This document shows, one piece after another, positions 25,463-37,426 of a stretch of DNA of 64,000 nucleotides. How positions within the stretch are numbered: position 1 is the stretch's first letter; each line of letters opens with the position of its first letter. Position numbers and translations under genes: made by a program. Origin of the DNA: Halomonas borealis (GTDB lineage Bacteria > Pseudomonadota > Gammaproteobacteria > Pseudomonadales > Halomonadaceae); the NCBI RefSeq assembly GCF_004798905.1, contig NZ_SDMO01000010.1:1-64000 (forward strand). The letters run 5' to 3'. Under the pieces are notes generated by a model. It saw only the letters and a list, made by a program, of their open reading frames with translations, had not been told where the DNA came from and did not search any database.

Positions 25463-27133
25463 ATGACAGAACAGATCGAGCGCGACAGCATGGAGTTCGA
25501 CGTGGTCATCGTCGGCGCCGGCCCCTCGGGACTGGCCTCCGCCTGCCGCCTGATGCAGCAGGCCCATGAGGCCGAGCAGGAATTGACGGTGTGCGTGGTC
25601 GAGAAGGGCTCCGAGGTGGGCGCTCATATTCTCTCCGGTGCCGTCTTCGAACCCCGAGCCCTGCAGGAGCTGTTCCCCGACTGGGAAGCCCGCGGCGCCC
25701 CGCTGACCACCCCGGCCGTACGCGACGAGCTGTATCTGCTCAAGGATGCCGAGAAGGCCCAGAAGCTGCCCAATGCCCTGGTGCCCAAGACCATGCACAA
25801 CACCGGTGGCGATCAGACCCGCTACGTGATCAGCGCCGGCAACCTGTGCCGCTGGTTGGCCGAACAGGCCGAGGAGCTCGGCGTCGAGGTATTCCCCGGC
25901 TTCGCCGCCCAGGAGGCGCTGGTCGATGACGCCGGCATCGTGCGCGGCATCGTCACCGGCGACATGGGCGTGGCCGCCGACGGTCAGCCCAAGGACGGCC
26001 ATATGCCGGGCATGGAGCTGCGCGCCAAGTACACCCTGTTCGCCGAGGGTGCCCGCGGGCATATCGGCAAGCAGCTGATCAGCCGCTTCGACCTGGATGC
26101 CGGCCGCGACCCGCAGCACTACGGCCTCGGGCTGAAGGAGCTGTGGGACGTGCCCACCGACAAGCACGAACCGGGCCTGGTACTGCACGGCTCCGGCTGG
26201 CCGCTCGACACCTCGACCCACGGAGGCTGGTTCCTCTACCACGCCGAGAATCAGCAGGTGGTGGTCGGCCTGATCCTCGATCTTTCCTACCAGAATCCGT
26301 ACCTGTCGCCCTTCGACGAGTTCCAGCGCATGAAGCACCACCCGGTGCTCAAGCAGTACCTCGAGGGTGGTTCACGGGTCGCCTACGGCGCCCGGGCCAT
26401 CACCAAGGGCGGGCTCAACTGCCTGCCCAAGATGACCTTCCCCGGCGGGTTGCTGATCGGCTGCGACGCCGGCACCCTCAACTTCGCCAAGATCAAGGGC
26501 CTGCACACCGCCATGAAGTCCGGCATGGTGGCCGCCGAGAGCGTCTTCGAGGCGCTGGGCGAGAGTGACGAAGGCGGCGCCGAGCTGACCGACTTCGAGG
26601 GCAAGTGGCAGGCCAGCTGGGCCTACCGGGAACTCGCCGAGAGCGCGAGTTTCGGCCCGGCGATCCACAAGTACGGCACCGTGGGTGGCGGCGCCTATAA
26701 TGTCCTCGACCAGCTGCTCGGCGGCAAGCTGCCGACCGTCCATGACACCACCGCCGACCACGCCGCACTCGAGCCGGCCGCCCAGCACGAGAAGATCGAC
26801 TATCCCAAGCCGGATGGCGTGATCTCCTTCGACAAGCCCTCCTCGGTGTTTCTCTCCAACACCAACCACGAGGAAGAACAGCCCTGCCACCTGCGCCTGA
26901 GCGATCCCGAGCTGCCGATCCGCGACAACCTGCCCGAGTATGCCGAGCCGGCCCAGCGTTACTGCCCGGTGGGCGTCTACGAGGTGGTCGAGGACGACGC
27001 CGGCAAGCCGATGTTCCAGATCAACTTCCAGAACTGCATCCACTGCAAGACCTGCGACATCAAGGACCCGGCCCAGAACATCACCTGGGTGGCGCCGGAA
27101 GGCGGGGGTGGACCGAACTACCCCAACATGTGA
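25463..27133 (+). CDS. Electron transfer flavoprotein-ubiquinone oxidoreductase
   Basis: ETF-QO passes electrons from reduced ETF to the ubiquinone pool at the inner membrane. The 556-residue protein starts at ATG 25463, preceded by GGAGGAG. It has the N-terminal FAD motif VVIVGAGPSGLASA (about 14-27), a ubiquinone-binding domain, and a C-terminal 4Fe-4S ferredoxin domain with CPVGVYE and CIHCKTCDIKDP. The C-terminus GGGGPNYPNM is characteristic. Divergent from etfBA, its redox partner. It ends 60 bases before a strong bidirectional terminator. Confidence 0.96.
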   Translation: MTEQIERDSMEFDVVIVGAGPSGLASACRLMQQAHEAEQELTVCVVEKGSEVGAHILSGAVFEPRALQELFPDWEARGAPLTTPAVRDELYLLKDAEKAQKLPNALVPKTMHNTGGDQTRYVISAGNLCRWLAEQAEELGVEVFPGFAAQEALVDDAGIVRGIVTGDMGVAADGQPKDGHMPGMELRAKYTLFAEGARGHIGKQLISRFDLDAGRDPQHYGLGLKELWDVPTDKHEPGLVLHGSGWPLDTSTHGGWFLYHAENQQVVVGLILDLSYQNPYLSPFDEFQRMKHHPVLKQYLEGGSRVAYGARAITKGGLNCLPKMTFPGGLLIGCDAGTLNFAKIKGLHTAMKSGMVAAESVFEALGESDEGGAELTDFEGKWQASWAYRELAESASFGPAIHKYGTVGGGAYNVLDQLLGGKLPTVHDTTADHAALEPAAQHEKIDYPKPDGVISFDKPSSVFLSNTNHEEEQPCHLRLSDPELPIRDNLPEYAEPAQRYCPVGVYEVVEDDAGKPMFQINFQNCIHCKTCDIKDPAQNITWVAPEGGGGPNYPNM

Positions 27134-27193
27134 GGAAAGGCCGGTTCACTGCTGCGCTCGCGATCTGAATCCGCGCTTCCCCCGTCAAAAAAC

Positions 27194-27242
27194 GAAGAAA
27201 ACCGCCCCACAGGCCGAATGCCTGTGGGGCGGTTTTTCTTCC
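27194..27242. terminator. Bidirectional terminator (first hairpin of repeat copy A)
   Basis: GAAGAAAACCGCCCCACAGGC pairs along its length with GCCTGTGGGGCGGTTTTTCTTC around a 5-base loop, about 20 bp with one bulge and T-tracts on both strands. It lies between convergent ETF-QO and sulfurtransferase genes and would stop transcription both ways. Confidence 0.92.
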
Positions 27243-27275
27243 GGCGTCCAGGCGCGAAGCGCCGCTCTTCAAGCT
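27194..27275. repeat. Two-hairpin intergenic repeat, copy A
   Basis: The terminator hairpin is followed by a second hairpin GGCGC-GAA-GCGCC (27251-27263) and the conserved tail GCTCTTCAAGCT. The same arrangement recurs at 62310-62387 with strong sequence identity. Between copies, the second base pair of the second hairpin changes from G:C to C:G, preserving pairing. Confidence 0.85.
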
Positions 27276-27300
27276 GACGGCCCCCGGGCGAAGCCCGGAC

Positions 27301-28134
27301 TCAGTCACCGCGGGCGATGGGCCGTTCGGGGTCGCTGATCCAGTCGCTCCAGGAACCGACGTAGAGTCGCGGCAGCGGGCGGCCGGCGATCGCGTAGGCG
27401 AGGATGTCGTGGCAGGCGGTGACGCCGGAACCACAGTAGGCGATCATCGGATCCGCCTTCGGCAGCTCGGCGTCCAGCGCCTCGGGCGACTTGAAGCGAC
27501 CGCTGGCCGTGAGATTGTCGGCGCTCGGCCGCGAGCGTGCACCGGGGATGTGGCCGACCACCGGGTCCACCGATTCGGGCCCGCCACGGAAACGTTCTGC
27601 CGAGCGCGCATCGAGCGCCAGGGCGTGGCCGGAGCTCAGGGCGTCGGCCTCGACCCAGGCGTCGTCGTGAAAGTCGGGGCACCAGCCGCCGGGGACGAGC
27701 GCCGGCTCCTGCCCGGCCGGCAACGCACCGCCGGCCTCCTGCCAGGCGCCGAGCCCGCCGTTCAGCAGCCGCACCTCGGGATGCCCGGCCCAGCAGGCGA
27801 GCATCCACCAGGCCCGAGCCGCGGCCAGCTGCCCGCCCGTGTCGTCGTAGACCACCAGCGGCAGTTCGGGGGTGATGCCGAGGCGATCCAGCGTCGCCGT
27901 GAAGGCCGCGTGGCTCGGCAGCGGATGACGGCCTCCCGCCCCGTCCGCGCGGGCCGGCGCGGCCAGCCCGCGGTCCATGTCCAGGTGTCGGCTGCCCGGC
28001 ACATGCCCCTCACGCCACAGCCGTGCGCCGGCCTCGGGGTCGCCGAGCCGAGCCCGGCAGTCCAGCACCTGGGGTGGCCTGTCACCCTCGAGCGCCGCGG
28101 CAAGCTCGGTGGCCTCGATCAATACCCTGTTCAT
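27301..28134 (-). CDS. sseA: 3-mercaptopyruvate/thiosulfate sulfurtransferase
   Basis: Transfers sulfur from 3-mercaptopyruvate or thiosulfate to thiophilic acceptors. The 277-residue protein has two rhodanese domains; the first (1-130) carries DCRARLGDPEAG and lacks the catalytic cysteine, the second has the active-site loop CGSGVTA with Cys234, the form typical of mercaptopyruvate sulfurtransferases, not the CRKGVTA of thiosulfate rhodaneses. It overlaps the upstream helicase gene by four bases (ATGA). Confidence 0.92.
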   Translation of the reverse strand: MNRVLIEATELAAALEGDRPPQVLDCRARLGDPEAGARLWREGHVPGSRHLDMDRGLAAPARADGAGGRHPLPSHAAFTATLDRLGITPELPLVVYDDTGGQLAAARAWWMLACWAGHPEVRLLNGGLGAWQEAGGALPAGQEPALVPGGWCPDFHDDAWVEADALSSGHALALDARSAERFRGGPESVDPVVGHIPGARSRPSADNLTASGRFKSPEALDAELPKADPMIAYCGSGVTACHDILAYAIAGRPLPRLYVGSWSDWISDPERPIARGD

Positions 28135-30320
28135 GCTCCCTCCCCTTCCAGGAATTCGATGGGTGCCCGCCGGGCGATCAAGCGCCGAAGCCCCGCCTGC
28201 CGGAAGCGCACCTCGATGACCGGATTGGCCGGATCGCCCTCCACCACGCTGACCTCACCCTCGCCGAAGACCGCGTGACTGAGGCGCTGGCCGACCCGAT
28301 AGGCGGGCGGTGGCGTGGCGATCTCGCCCACGGCGGCCTCGACGGCCAGCGGCCGCCCCAGGCGCTCGAGGTAGTGCTGCACCAGCGCCGGGCGGGCCAC
28401 ACGCAGCGGCTCCGCCGCCCCGGCGTCCGCGGCGACCAGGCGCTCGGCCACGCGCAGCCCGTCCCGCCAGGCGGTCTCGGCGAGGAAGCGGCTGGGCTTG
28501 TGGTCGCCGCCGTCATGCAGCATCACCAGGCGCTCGCAGGCACGGGTGATCGCCACATAGAACAGCCGCCGTTCCTCCTCGAGGCGCGGTGGGCTGAGCG
28601 GGTTATCGCGGGTGTAGTGCGGGAAGTCTTCCTCGTTGATGCCGGCGAGCATCACCAGCGGCCATTCGAGCCCCTTGGCGCCGTGCACGGTGGTGATCAG
28701 CACGCCGTCGTCACGATTCTGGACCGGCCGCCTCAACAGCTCGATGAAGGCGCCGAGGCTCTCGGTTTCACGGGCCTGTTCCACCAGCACGTCGAGCAGG
28801 CGCACGTCCTCCTCGCCCTTGTCACGGCGCGCCGCGGCGCGCTTGAGCACCTTCTCGGCCTCGACCTCCTCGGCGACATGCTCGAGCAGCCGCGCCGGCG
28901 TCCATCCGCCCCGCCTGGGAAGCTCACAGAGCAGCGCCCAGCGACGCTTGAGGGTGCGTCGCTGGTGGGGCTTGAGCGAGGCCAGCAACGGATCGTGACG
29001 TTCCGGCCAGCGCTGACTCTCGGCCAACCGGGTGGCCAACGCCGACAGGCGCTCGCGTGGCACGAAGGGCGTCGGCTGGGAGAGCAGCAGCAGCAGATGG
29101 CCGGGATCGCGCAGCAGGTTGCCATCGAGCGCCAGCGCCAGATAGCCGGCCAGGGCCTCGACCAGCGGCAACCGGAACACGAAGCGATCCTCCCGGGACA
29201 AGCGGAACGGCACGCCTTCACGCAACAACGCCAGTTGCAGCGGCACCGACAGCGCCCAGCTGCGCACCATCAGGCAGGCCTCGTCGAGGCGCCGTTCCTG
29301 TCGCTGCCAAGCGGCCAGCTCATCGATCAGTGCCTGGCTCCCCTGACCCACCGCCAGGCGGGTATCGGGGTTGTCCGGCGCGGCCAGGCACAACTGATCC
29401 GGACGGCGCCGATTGGCGTCGATGGCATGGTTGGCGGCCAACGCCAGGGCATGGCCGTGGCGGAAGGTCGTGGAGAGCGGGTAGTCCTGCGCCTGACCGA
29501 AGATCGCGGTGAAGTCCTCGAGCATGGTATCGGGATGCGCGCCGCGCCATTCGTAGATGCATTGATTGGCATCGCCCACCGCCATCACCGCCGCCTCGCG
29601 GCCGGCCAGCACCGCCAGAAGGCGCTGCTGGGCGGGATTGATGTCCTGGTACTCGTCGATGATCACCTGGTCGAGGAAGCCCTGGACCCGGGCGCGTAGC
29701 GCGGGGTCGGCTTCGAGCGCCCTGACCGGGCGATACAGCAGGTCGGCGTAGGTCATCAGGCCCTGATCGGCGAGCAGGGTCTCGGCGTGTTCGAAGGCGG
29801 CGACGAAATGCTCGGTATCGTCGCCGAAATCGAGCCGGGCATAGAGTTCGGCCGGCTCGGCCATCTCGGCCTTCACCAGGCCACTGAAGTGGGCCAACGC
29901 CTCGAGCTTCTCGGCCTCCAGCGCTCGCTCGCCGGCCTCGGGAAAGGCCTCCAGCGCCTGCTGACTGGCCTGGCGCAGCAGGCGCTCGAGCTGCCAGTCG
30001 GCGGTCAGCAGGCGTCGCTGGTCGAGCACGCCCCAACGGGTCAGGCTCTGGGTCAGGCGATGCCCCAGGGAATGGAAGGTGCGCACGTCGGGCAGCGGTT
30101 GGCCGGCGGGGGCCGAAGCGGCCAGCCGGGCCTGGAAGTCCTCGCGGGCGGAGCGGTTGAACATCAGCACCAGGATACGCCCCGGGGCCACGCCTCGCGC
30201 GAGCAGGTTCAGCACCCGCGCCACCAGGGTCGTGGTCTTGCCGGCCCCGGCCACCGCGGCGACCCGGGCGTGGCCCTCGGGATGGCCGACCACGGCGCGC
30301 TGTTCCGGTGTCAACCTCAT
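28131..30320 (-). CDS. UvrD/Rep-family ATP-dependent DNA helicase
   Basis: A 729-residue superfamily 1A helicase. It has the Q motif LTPEQRAVVGHP, Walker A AVAGAGKTTTL, DEYQDINPAQQRLL (motif II), GDANQCIYEWRGA (motif III), the VHGAKGLEW motif V and FYVAITRACERL motif VI. It is shorter than and distinct from UvrD and Rep proper, and the C-terminus has a Tudor-like stretch (YRVGQRLSHAVFGEGEV, about 670-690) as in UvrD/PcrA relatives. It sits in a tight cluster with DUF1285 and sulfurtransferase genes by ATGA overlaps. Exact biological role unknown. Confidence 0.93.
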   Translation of the reverse strand: MRLTPEQRAVVGHPEGHARVAAVAGAGKTTTLVARVLNLLARGVAPGRILVLMFNRSAREDFQARLAASAPAGQPLPDVRTFHSLGHRLTQSLTRWGVLDQRRLLTADWQLERLLRQASQQALEAFPEAGERALEAEKLEALAHFSGLVKAEMAEPAELYARLDFGDDTEHFVAAFEHAETLLADQGLMTYADLLYRPVRALEADPALRARVQGFLDQVIIDEYQDINPAQQRLLAVLAGREAAVMAVGDANQCIYEWRGAHPDTMLEDFTAIFGQAQDYPLSTTFRHGHALALAANHAIDANRRRPDQLCLAAPDNPDTRLAVGQGSQALIDELAAWQRQERRLDEACLMVRSWALSVPLQLALLREGVPFRLSREDRFVFRLPLVEALAGYLALALDGNLLRDPGHLLLLLSQPTPFVPRERLSALATRLAESQRWPERHDPLLASLKPHQRRTLKRRWALLCELPRRGGWTPARLLEHVAEEVEAEKVLKRAAARRDKGEEDVRLLDVLVEQARETESLGAFIELLRRPVQNRDDGVLITTVHGAKGLEWPLVMLAGINEEDFPHYTRDNPLSPPRLEEERRLFYVAITRACERLVMLHDGGDHKPSRFLAETAWRDGLRVAERLVAADAGAAEPLRVARPALVQHYLERLGRPLAVEAAVGEIATPPPAYRVGQRLSHAVFGEGEVSVVEGDPANPVIEVRFRQAGLRRLIARRAPIEFLEGEGA

Positions 30321-30856
30321 GAGGCCTCGTCATCCCAGCGGCCCAGCGGCTGCCAGGCGCCACCGCTCTCCAGGCCGAGCTCCGTGCCGCGGGTCTCGGC
30401 GACCTCGACGAGACGATAGAAGACGTTCCTCGAGAGCCTAGCCGCCAGCCCGAAGCGTACCGGCACCTCCGGCACGGCCTCGCCTCGCGGCGTGGCGGTG
30501 ACCGTCAGGCAGCGTTCGGCATCGAGCCTCAGGCGGTCCCCGACGTTGGTGGTCAGCCACCAGTCGCCGGACTCATCCGGCTCGGCGTCGACGATCTCCA
30601 GGGGGCGATCCTCGACGCGGATGCGCCACTTCTCGGCGGGGGTCACGAGATAGTAGTCGCCGTCGGCCTCACGGCGCAGCACGCTCGCCAGCAGTCGCAC
30701 CAGTCGCGGCCGGCGAATCGTGCCGCCCTCGTGGATCCAGCGGCCATCGGCGGCGATGGTCAGCGCCATGTCGCCACAGCAAGCGGGATGCCAGCGCTCC
30801 AGGGGCGGGATCTCTCCCGCCGGCTCGATGCCGGCCAACCAGGTTTCCAGGTTCAT
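30317..30856 (-). CDS. DUF1285 family protein
   Basis: A 179-residue cytoplasmic protein with the family blocks ADGRWIHEGGTIRRPRLVRL (about 36-55), DYYLVTPAEKWRI and FGLAARLSRNVFYRLVE. Members have a two-domain beta-rich fold of unknown function. It overlaps the helicase gene by four bases and follows tatD by 26 bases. Confidence 0.88.
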   Translation of the reverse strand: MNLETWLAGIEPAGEIPPLERWHPACCGDMALTIAADGRWIHEGGTIRRPRLVRLLASVLRREADGDYYLVTPAEKWRIRVEDRPLEIVDAEPDESGDWWLTTNVGDRLRLDAERCLTVTATPRGEAVPEVPVRFGLAARLSRNVFYRLVEVAETRGTELGLESGGAWQPLGRWDDEAS

Positions 30857-30882
30857 GGCGCCTCCTCAGGCATCGCGCCGGG

Positions 30883-31713
30883 TCACACCACCAGCCCGGA
30901 GCGCGACAGGGCCTCGCGAATCTCGGCGGGCGCCTCGGGGGCCGCCGCCTTGAACAGCCGATAGAAGTTGGCGGTGGTCTGCATGGCCACCTCCTCGACG
31001 CTGATACCGCGTTCCTCGGCGATGCACTCGGCGACCTCGACCACCCAGGCCGGCTCGTTGGGCTTGCCGCGGTGCGGCACCGGCGCGAGATAAGGGCTAT
31101 CGGTCTCGATCAGCAGCCGATCCAGCGGCACCTTGCGCGCCAGCTCGCGCACCGACGTGGCGTTGCGGAAGGTGACGATGCCCGACAGCGAGATCAAGAA
31201 ACCGTGAGCCACCGCCTCGCGGGCCATGTCCAGATCCTCGGTGAAGCAATGCAGTACGCCTCCCACCGCCGGATCGACATGCTCACGGATCAACGCCAGT
31301 GTGTCCTCACGTGCCGCCCGGGTGTGGATGATCACCGGCAGCTCGAGCTCGCCGGCGGCGATCAGATGGCGACGGAAACGCTCGTGCTGCACGGCGCGGG
31401 ACACACCATCGTAATGATAGTCGAGCCCCGTCTCGCCGATGGCGACCGCCTCGAAGCGCTCCGCGCATTCCTTGATGGCCTCGACGTTGGGCTCTTCCGG
31501 CACCTCATGCAACGGGTGCACGCCGGCGGAGATCACCACGTCGTCATGCTCGCGGGCGATGGCGGCGATGCCCGGCACCTCCTCCAGGGTGACCGCAATG
31601 GCCAGGAACTGGCGCACGTCACGGGCACGGGCGGCCTCGAGGGCGGCGGCGATGTCGCCGTCATGGGTACGGGGATCGAGACGATCGAGATGGCAATGGG
31701 AGTCGACAAACAT
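30883..31713 (-). CDS. tatD: TatD-family metal-dependent DNase
   Basis: The 276-residue protein starts MFVDSHCHLDRL, with the metal-binding HxH in SHCHLD, the catalytic Glu in AIGETGLDYHYD, His in PVIIHTRAARED, HCFTED, and Asp in LIETDSPYLAP. TatD/YcfH proteins are metal-dependent 3'-5' exonucleases or tRNA-quality-control hydrolases. I prefer ATG 31713 to an upstream in-frame GTG at 31725 because the family begins at this point; neither has a clear Shine-Dalgarno. It lies 48 bases after pilZ, as in pseudomonads. Confidence 0.94.
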   Translation of the reverse strand: MFVDSHCHLDRLDPRTHDGDIAAALEAARARDVRQFLAIAVTLEEVPGIAAIAREHDDVVISAGVHPLHEVPEEPNVEAIKECAERFEAVAIGETGLDYHYDGVSRAVQHERFRRHLIAAGELELPVIIHTRAAREDTLALIREHVDPAVGGVLHCFTEDLDMAREAVAHGFLISLSGIVTFRNATSVRELARKVPLDRLLIETDSPYLAPVPHRGKPNEPAWVVEVAECIAEERGISVEEVAMQTTANFYRLFKAAAPEAPAEIREALSRSGLVV

Positions 31714-31761
31714 CGGCAGGTTCACACGGAAAGTAGAGTAAGTTCAGGCGCTCGAAGCTCA

Positions 31762-32097
31762 TCAGAGCGTATAGGTCGGGGCGCCCTTGTCCAGCTGGCC
31801 CGCCAGCAGGGTCTCGATATGGTCGCGTACGCCCTGGTCCTCGACGCCGAAGTGCACGCCGACGCCCGGCACTCGGTGCCCGGAGACACCCTCCGGCGAG
31901 ACCCAGGCCACCTGGCCGGTGACCGTCAGGACTTCGCTCTCGTCGGGCAGGGTCAGCGACACGACGACCTCCTCGCCGAGCTCATGACGCTCGCGGGTCG
32001 AGACGAAGATGCCTCCCCGTTGCAGTGACGGCATGTAGGCCGAGAGCAGCGTGGGAAGGTCTCGGATCGTCAGGGAGAGGGCCTTGGGTGCGGACAT
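31762..32097 (-). CDS. pilZ: PilZ domain protein
   Basis: A 111-residue protein starting MSAPKALSLTIRDLPTLLSA at ATG 32097, with AGGAG six bases upstream. It is the type IV-pilus PilZ subtype (LQRGGIFVSTRERHELGE, then GQVAWVSPEGVSGHRVPGVGV). The canonical c-di-GMP-binding RxxxR and DxSxxG motifs are not evident; in Pseudomonas and Xanthomonas the orthologue does not bind c-di-GMP but supports pilus assembly through PilB/FimX. Same position next to holB and tmk as in Pseudomonas. Confidence 0.93.
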   Translation of the reverse strand: MSAPKALSLTIRDLPTLLSAYMPSLQRGGIFVSTRERHELGEEVVVSLTLPDESEVLTVTGQVAWVSPEGVSGHRVPGVGVHFGVEDQGVRDHIETLLAGQLDKGAPTYTL

Positions 32098-32119
32098 GTG
32101 GCTCTCCTTGTAGGGGGAA

Positions 32120-34775
<2,656 letters not shown>

Positions 34776-34788
34776 GGGGATTCCTCGT

Positions 34789-35637
34789 TCAATCGTCACG
34801 ATAGGAGGGATAGCCGAGCCTCGCGTGAGCCTCGGCCTGGAGGGATCGGTGGCGATCGTTCACCGCCCAGCGCGCCAGGCAGCCCCCATCGGCGGCGTCG
34901 AGCCGGACCACCGGCCACAGGCCCTGAAGGGAGTTGCCCAGGCAAACCGCCTCGGCGCCTTCGAGGGCCTCGGGCCAGGCTTCGGTCTCGCGCACCCGGC
35001 CATCGGCCAGCAAGGCCTCGCGCAGGGTGCCGGCCACGCCGCAGCGTGCCAGGCGCGGGGTCTGCCAGGCGCCGTCCTGCCACCAGAAGAGGTTCATGCA
35101 GGTCGCCTCGACCAGCCGCCCTTCGGCGTCGGCGAGCACGCCCTCGGCCACCTCGGGATCAGACCATTCGGCCCGCGCCAGGACGTTCTCCAGCCGGTTG
35201 AGATGCTTGAGACCGGCCAGCGCCGGCTGAATACCGAGCCGCAGCCGACAGTGCCGCACCCGCACGCCCTGGGTCCAGCGTGACGCCAACGGCGCGAAGG
35301 GTGCGGTCTGCCAACGTAGCCGCGGCGCAGGCGCCTCGGGCGCCAGATAACCGCGACCGCCGCTGCCGCGAGTCAGCACCAGCTTGAGCACCGCGAGGCC
35401 CGGGCCGGCCCGCGCCGGCAGGGCCTCCAGGGTCGCGCGCGGCGGCATCGGGATACCCAACGCGAGCGCCCCGCGAGCCAGCCGCGCCAGATGCTCGTCC
35501 CACAGCAACGGCTCGCCGTCACGCACCAGCACGGTCTCGAACAGGCCGTCCCCGTAGGCCAGGCCGCGGTCGTCGAAGGGCATGTCTTGCCCCGGCATCA
35601 ACCGCTCGGCATCGCCCTCGCCTGCCAGGCCGCTCAC
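34789..35637 (-). CDS. pabC: Aminodeoxychorismate lyase
   Basis: Releases pyruvate from 4-amino-4-deoxychorismate to give p-aminobenzoate for folate. The 282-residue class IV PLP enzyme has [14 protein letters not shown] (about 23-36), the Schiff-base lysine in [13 protein letters not shown], and [10 protein letters not shown]. The start is taken as GTG 35637, giving a four-base GTGA overlap with fabF and a typical distance to the DRG motif; ATG 35598 is an alternative. Next to mltG and fabF as in many proteobacteria. Confidence 0.92.
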   Translation of the reverse strand: MSGLAGEGDAERLMPGQDMPFDDRGLAYGDGLFETVLVRDGEPLLWDEHLARLARGALALGIPMPPRATLEALPARAGPGLAVLKLVLTRGSGGRGYLAPEAPAPRLRWQTAPFAPLASRWTQGVRVRHCRLRLGIQPALAGLKHLNRLENVLARAEWSDPEVAEGVLADAEGRLVEATCMNLFWWQDGAWQTPRLARCGVAGTLREALLADGRVRETEAWPEALEGAEAVCLGNSLQGLWPVVRLDAADGGCLARWAVNDRHRSLQAEAHARLGYPSYRDD

Positions 35638-36872
35638 ACCTTGGAGAAGACCAGCGTGCCGTTAGTGCCGCCGAACCCGAAGGAGTTCGACAGGCTGACG
35701 TCGATCTTCATCTCCCGAGCGGTATGGGGCACGTAGTCCAGCACGCAGCCTTCCTGGGGGTTATCGAGGTTGATGGTCGGCGGTGCGACCTGATCGCGGA
35801 TCGCCAGCACCGAGAAGACCGCCTCGACGGCACCGGCGGCCCCCAGCAGGTGGCCGATCATCGACTTGGTGGAGCTGACCGCCACGTCCTTCGACGCCTC
35901 GCCGAGCACGCGCTCCACGGCACGGCTCTCGGCCAGATCGCCGGCCGACGTGGAGGTGCCGTGGGCATTGATGTAGTCCACGGCTGCCGGATCGAGCTTG
36001 GCGTCGCGAATGGCGTTCTCCATCGACAGCGCGGCACCGCTGCCGTCTTCGGGCGGCGCGGTCATGTGGTGGGCGTCGTCGCTCATGCCGAAGCCGGTCA
36101 GCTCGGCGTAGATGGTCGCCCCGCGCGCCTTGGCGTGCTCGTAATCCTCGAGCACCATCACGCCGGCGCCATCGGACAGCACGAAGCCATCGCGGTCACG
36201 GTCCCAGGGGCGGCTCGCGCCGGCCGGGTCCTCGTTGCGCGTCGACAATGCTCGAGCCGCGGAGAAGCCCCCCAGACCCAGCGGCGTGGTGGCCATCTCG
36301 GCCCCGCCGCAGACCATCACGTCGGCGTCGCCGTAGGCGATGGTGCGGGCGCTGTAGCCGATGTTGTGGGTGCCGGTGGTACAGGCGGTGGTGATGGCGA
36401 TGTTAGGCCCACGGAAACCGTGCTGGATCGCCAGGTTGCCCGAGATCATGTTGATGATCGACCCCGGCACGAAGAACGGCGAGATGCGACGCGCCCCGCC
36501 CTTCTGCAGGGCATTGTGGTTATGCTCGATCATCGGCAGCCCACCGATGCCCGAGCCGATCGCCACGCCGATGCGGTGGGCGTTGTCTGCGTTGCACTCG
36601 ATGCCGGCGTCGCCGATCGCCTGTCCGCCCGCGGCCATCCCGTACTGGATGAAAAGATCCATCTTGCGGGCGTCTTTCGGGTTCAGGTAGGGGCTGATGT
36701 CGAAGTCCTTGATCGACCCACCGAACCGTGTATTGAAGCCGCTGGCATCGAAGTGCTCGATGGGGGCGATACCGCTATTACCAGCCAGGATGTTGCCCCA
36801 GCTTTCCTGCACGGTATTTCCGACTGGCGTGACCAGGCCGAGCCCTGTCACCACAACCCTTCTACGAGCCAT
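35634..36872 (-). CDS. fabF: 3-oxoacyl-ACP synthase II (KAS II)
   Basis: Elongates acyl-ACP by condensing malonyl-ACP, including the temperature-sensitive C16:1 to C18:1 step. The 412-residue thiolase-fold enzyme has Cys164 in [10 protein letters not shown], the catalytic histidines in [11 protein letters not shown] and [13 protein letters not shown], and the final [21 protein letters not shown] site precedes the ATG. It has its own promoter-like sequence after the acpP terminator, with a palindrome in the short leader. Confidence 0.97.
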   Translation of the reverse strand: MARRRVVVTGLGLVTPVGNTVQESWGNILAGNSGIAPIEHFDASGFNTRFGGSIKDFDISPYLNPKDARKMDLFIQYGMAAGGQAIGDAGIECNADNAHRIGVAIGSGIGGLPMIEHNHNALQKGGARRISPFFVPGSIINMISGNLAIQHGFRGPNIAITTACTTGTHNIGYSARTIAYGDADVMVCGGAEMATTPLGLGGFSAARALSTRNEDPAGASRPWDRDRDGFVLSDGAGVMVLEDYEHAKARGATIYAELTGFGMSDDAHHMTAPPEDGSGAALSMENAIRDAKLDPAAVDYINAHGTSTSAGDLAESRAVERVLGEASKDVAVSSTKSMIGHLLGAAGAVEAVFSVLAIRDQVAPPTINLDNPQEGCVLDYVPHTAREMKIDVSLSNSFGFGGTNGTLVFSKV

Positions 36873-36900
36873 CCGCTCTCCTCCCGATCCAGATAGTGAT

Positions 36901-36918
36901 ACGACCCCGCGGGGTCGT
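36901..36918. promoter_or_regulatory. 18-bp perfect palindrome in fabF leader
   Basis: ACGACCCCG followed by its exact reverse complement, starting about four bases after the predicted fabF transcription start and 29 bases before the start codon. It could be an operator dyad or a 7-bp RNA stem with a CGCG loop. Confidence 0.55.
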
Positions 36919-36928
36919 CTTGGCGCGC

Positions 36929-36957
36929 ATTATACCCGAGTCCGAGCCGACTGTGGT
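36929..36957 (-). promoter_or_regulatory. Putative sigma-70 promoter of fabF
   Basis: A perfect TATAAT on the minus strand (36934-36929) with a weak -35 (ACCACA, 36957-36952) at 17-base spacing. It sits between the acpP terminator and fabF, so fabF can be expressed separately from acpP. Confidence 0.5.
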
Positions 36958-36985
36958 CGCGCACCCCTCCCCAGATAGCACGAAA

Positions 36986-37008
36986 GCCGTCCTGCATGGC
37001 AGGACGGC
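36986..37008 (-). terminator. Terminator after acpP
   Basis: A perfect 10-bp stem GCCGTCCTGC/GCAGGACGGC with a 3-base loop, followed on the minus strand by TTTCGT. It would limit read-through from the abundant acpP transcript into fabF. Confidence 0.8.
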
Positions 37009-37067
37009 TCTCTTACCAGGATACATGACCCTGGGCACACCTCAGCAAGCGGTGTCCGACAACACCC

Positions 37068-37301
37068 TTACTGGTGGGCGTTGACGTAGTCGACGGCTTC
37101 CTGAACGGTGGTGATCTTCTCGGCTTCCTCGTCGGGAATTTCGGTATCGAATTCCTCTTCGAGCGCCATCACCAGCTCGACGGTATCCAGGGAATCCGCG
37201 CCGAGGTCTTCGGTGAATGAAGAAGAGTTCTGGATGTCCTCTTCCTTGACGTTCAGGCGCTCAGCCACAACCTTCTTCACGCGCTCTTCGATGGTGCTCA
37301 T
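37068..37301 (-). CDS. acpP: Acyl carrier protein
   Basis: A 77-residue acidic four-helix carrier protein. The phosphopantetheine attachment site is Ser37 in [12 protein letters not shown]. Length and sequence are those of the canonical fatty-acid ACP. GGAG lies nine bases before the ATG. It has its own promoter-like sequence and a terminator after it, fitting its need for high expression within the fab cluster. Confidence 0.98.
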   Translation of the reverse strand: MSTIEERVKKVVAERLNVKEEDIQNSSSFTEDLGADSLDTVELVMALEEEFDTEIPDEEAEKITTVQEAVDYVNAHQ

Positions 37302-37381
37302 TATGAAGTACTCCAGTCGTTCACGTTAAGCGACTGCTAACCAGCCGTTTCAGATCCGCAAGCCAATAAGCTGCGGGGTAG

Positions 37382-37408
37382 TTTATAGACCACCCAGGGA
37401 CAACGCAA
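37382..37408 (-). promoter_or_regulatory. Putative acpP promoter
   Basis: Minus-strand TTGCGT (37408-37403), a short 15-base spacer, TATAAA (37387-37382), about 80 bases before acpP, in the 125-base gap after fabG. A 6-bp hairpin AACCGC/GCGGTT (37407-37426) lies beside it. Confidence 0.4.
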
Positions 37409-37426
37409 CCGCCACATGCCGCGGTT

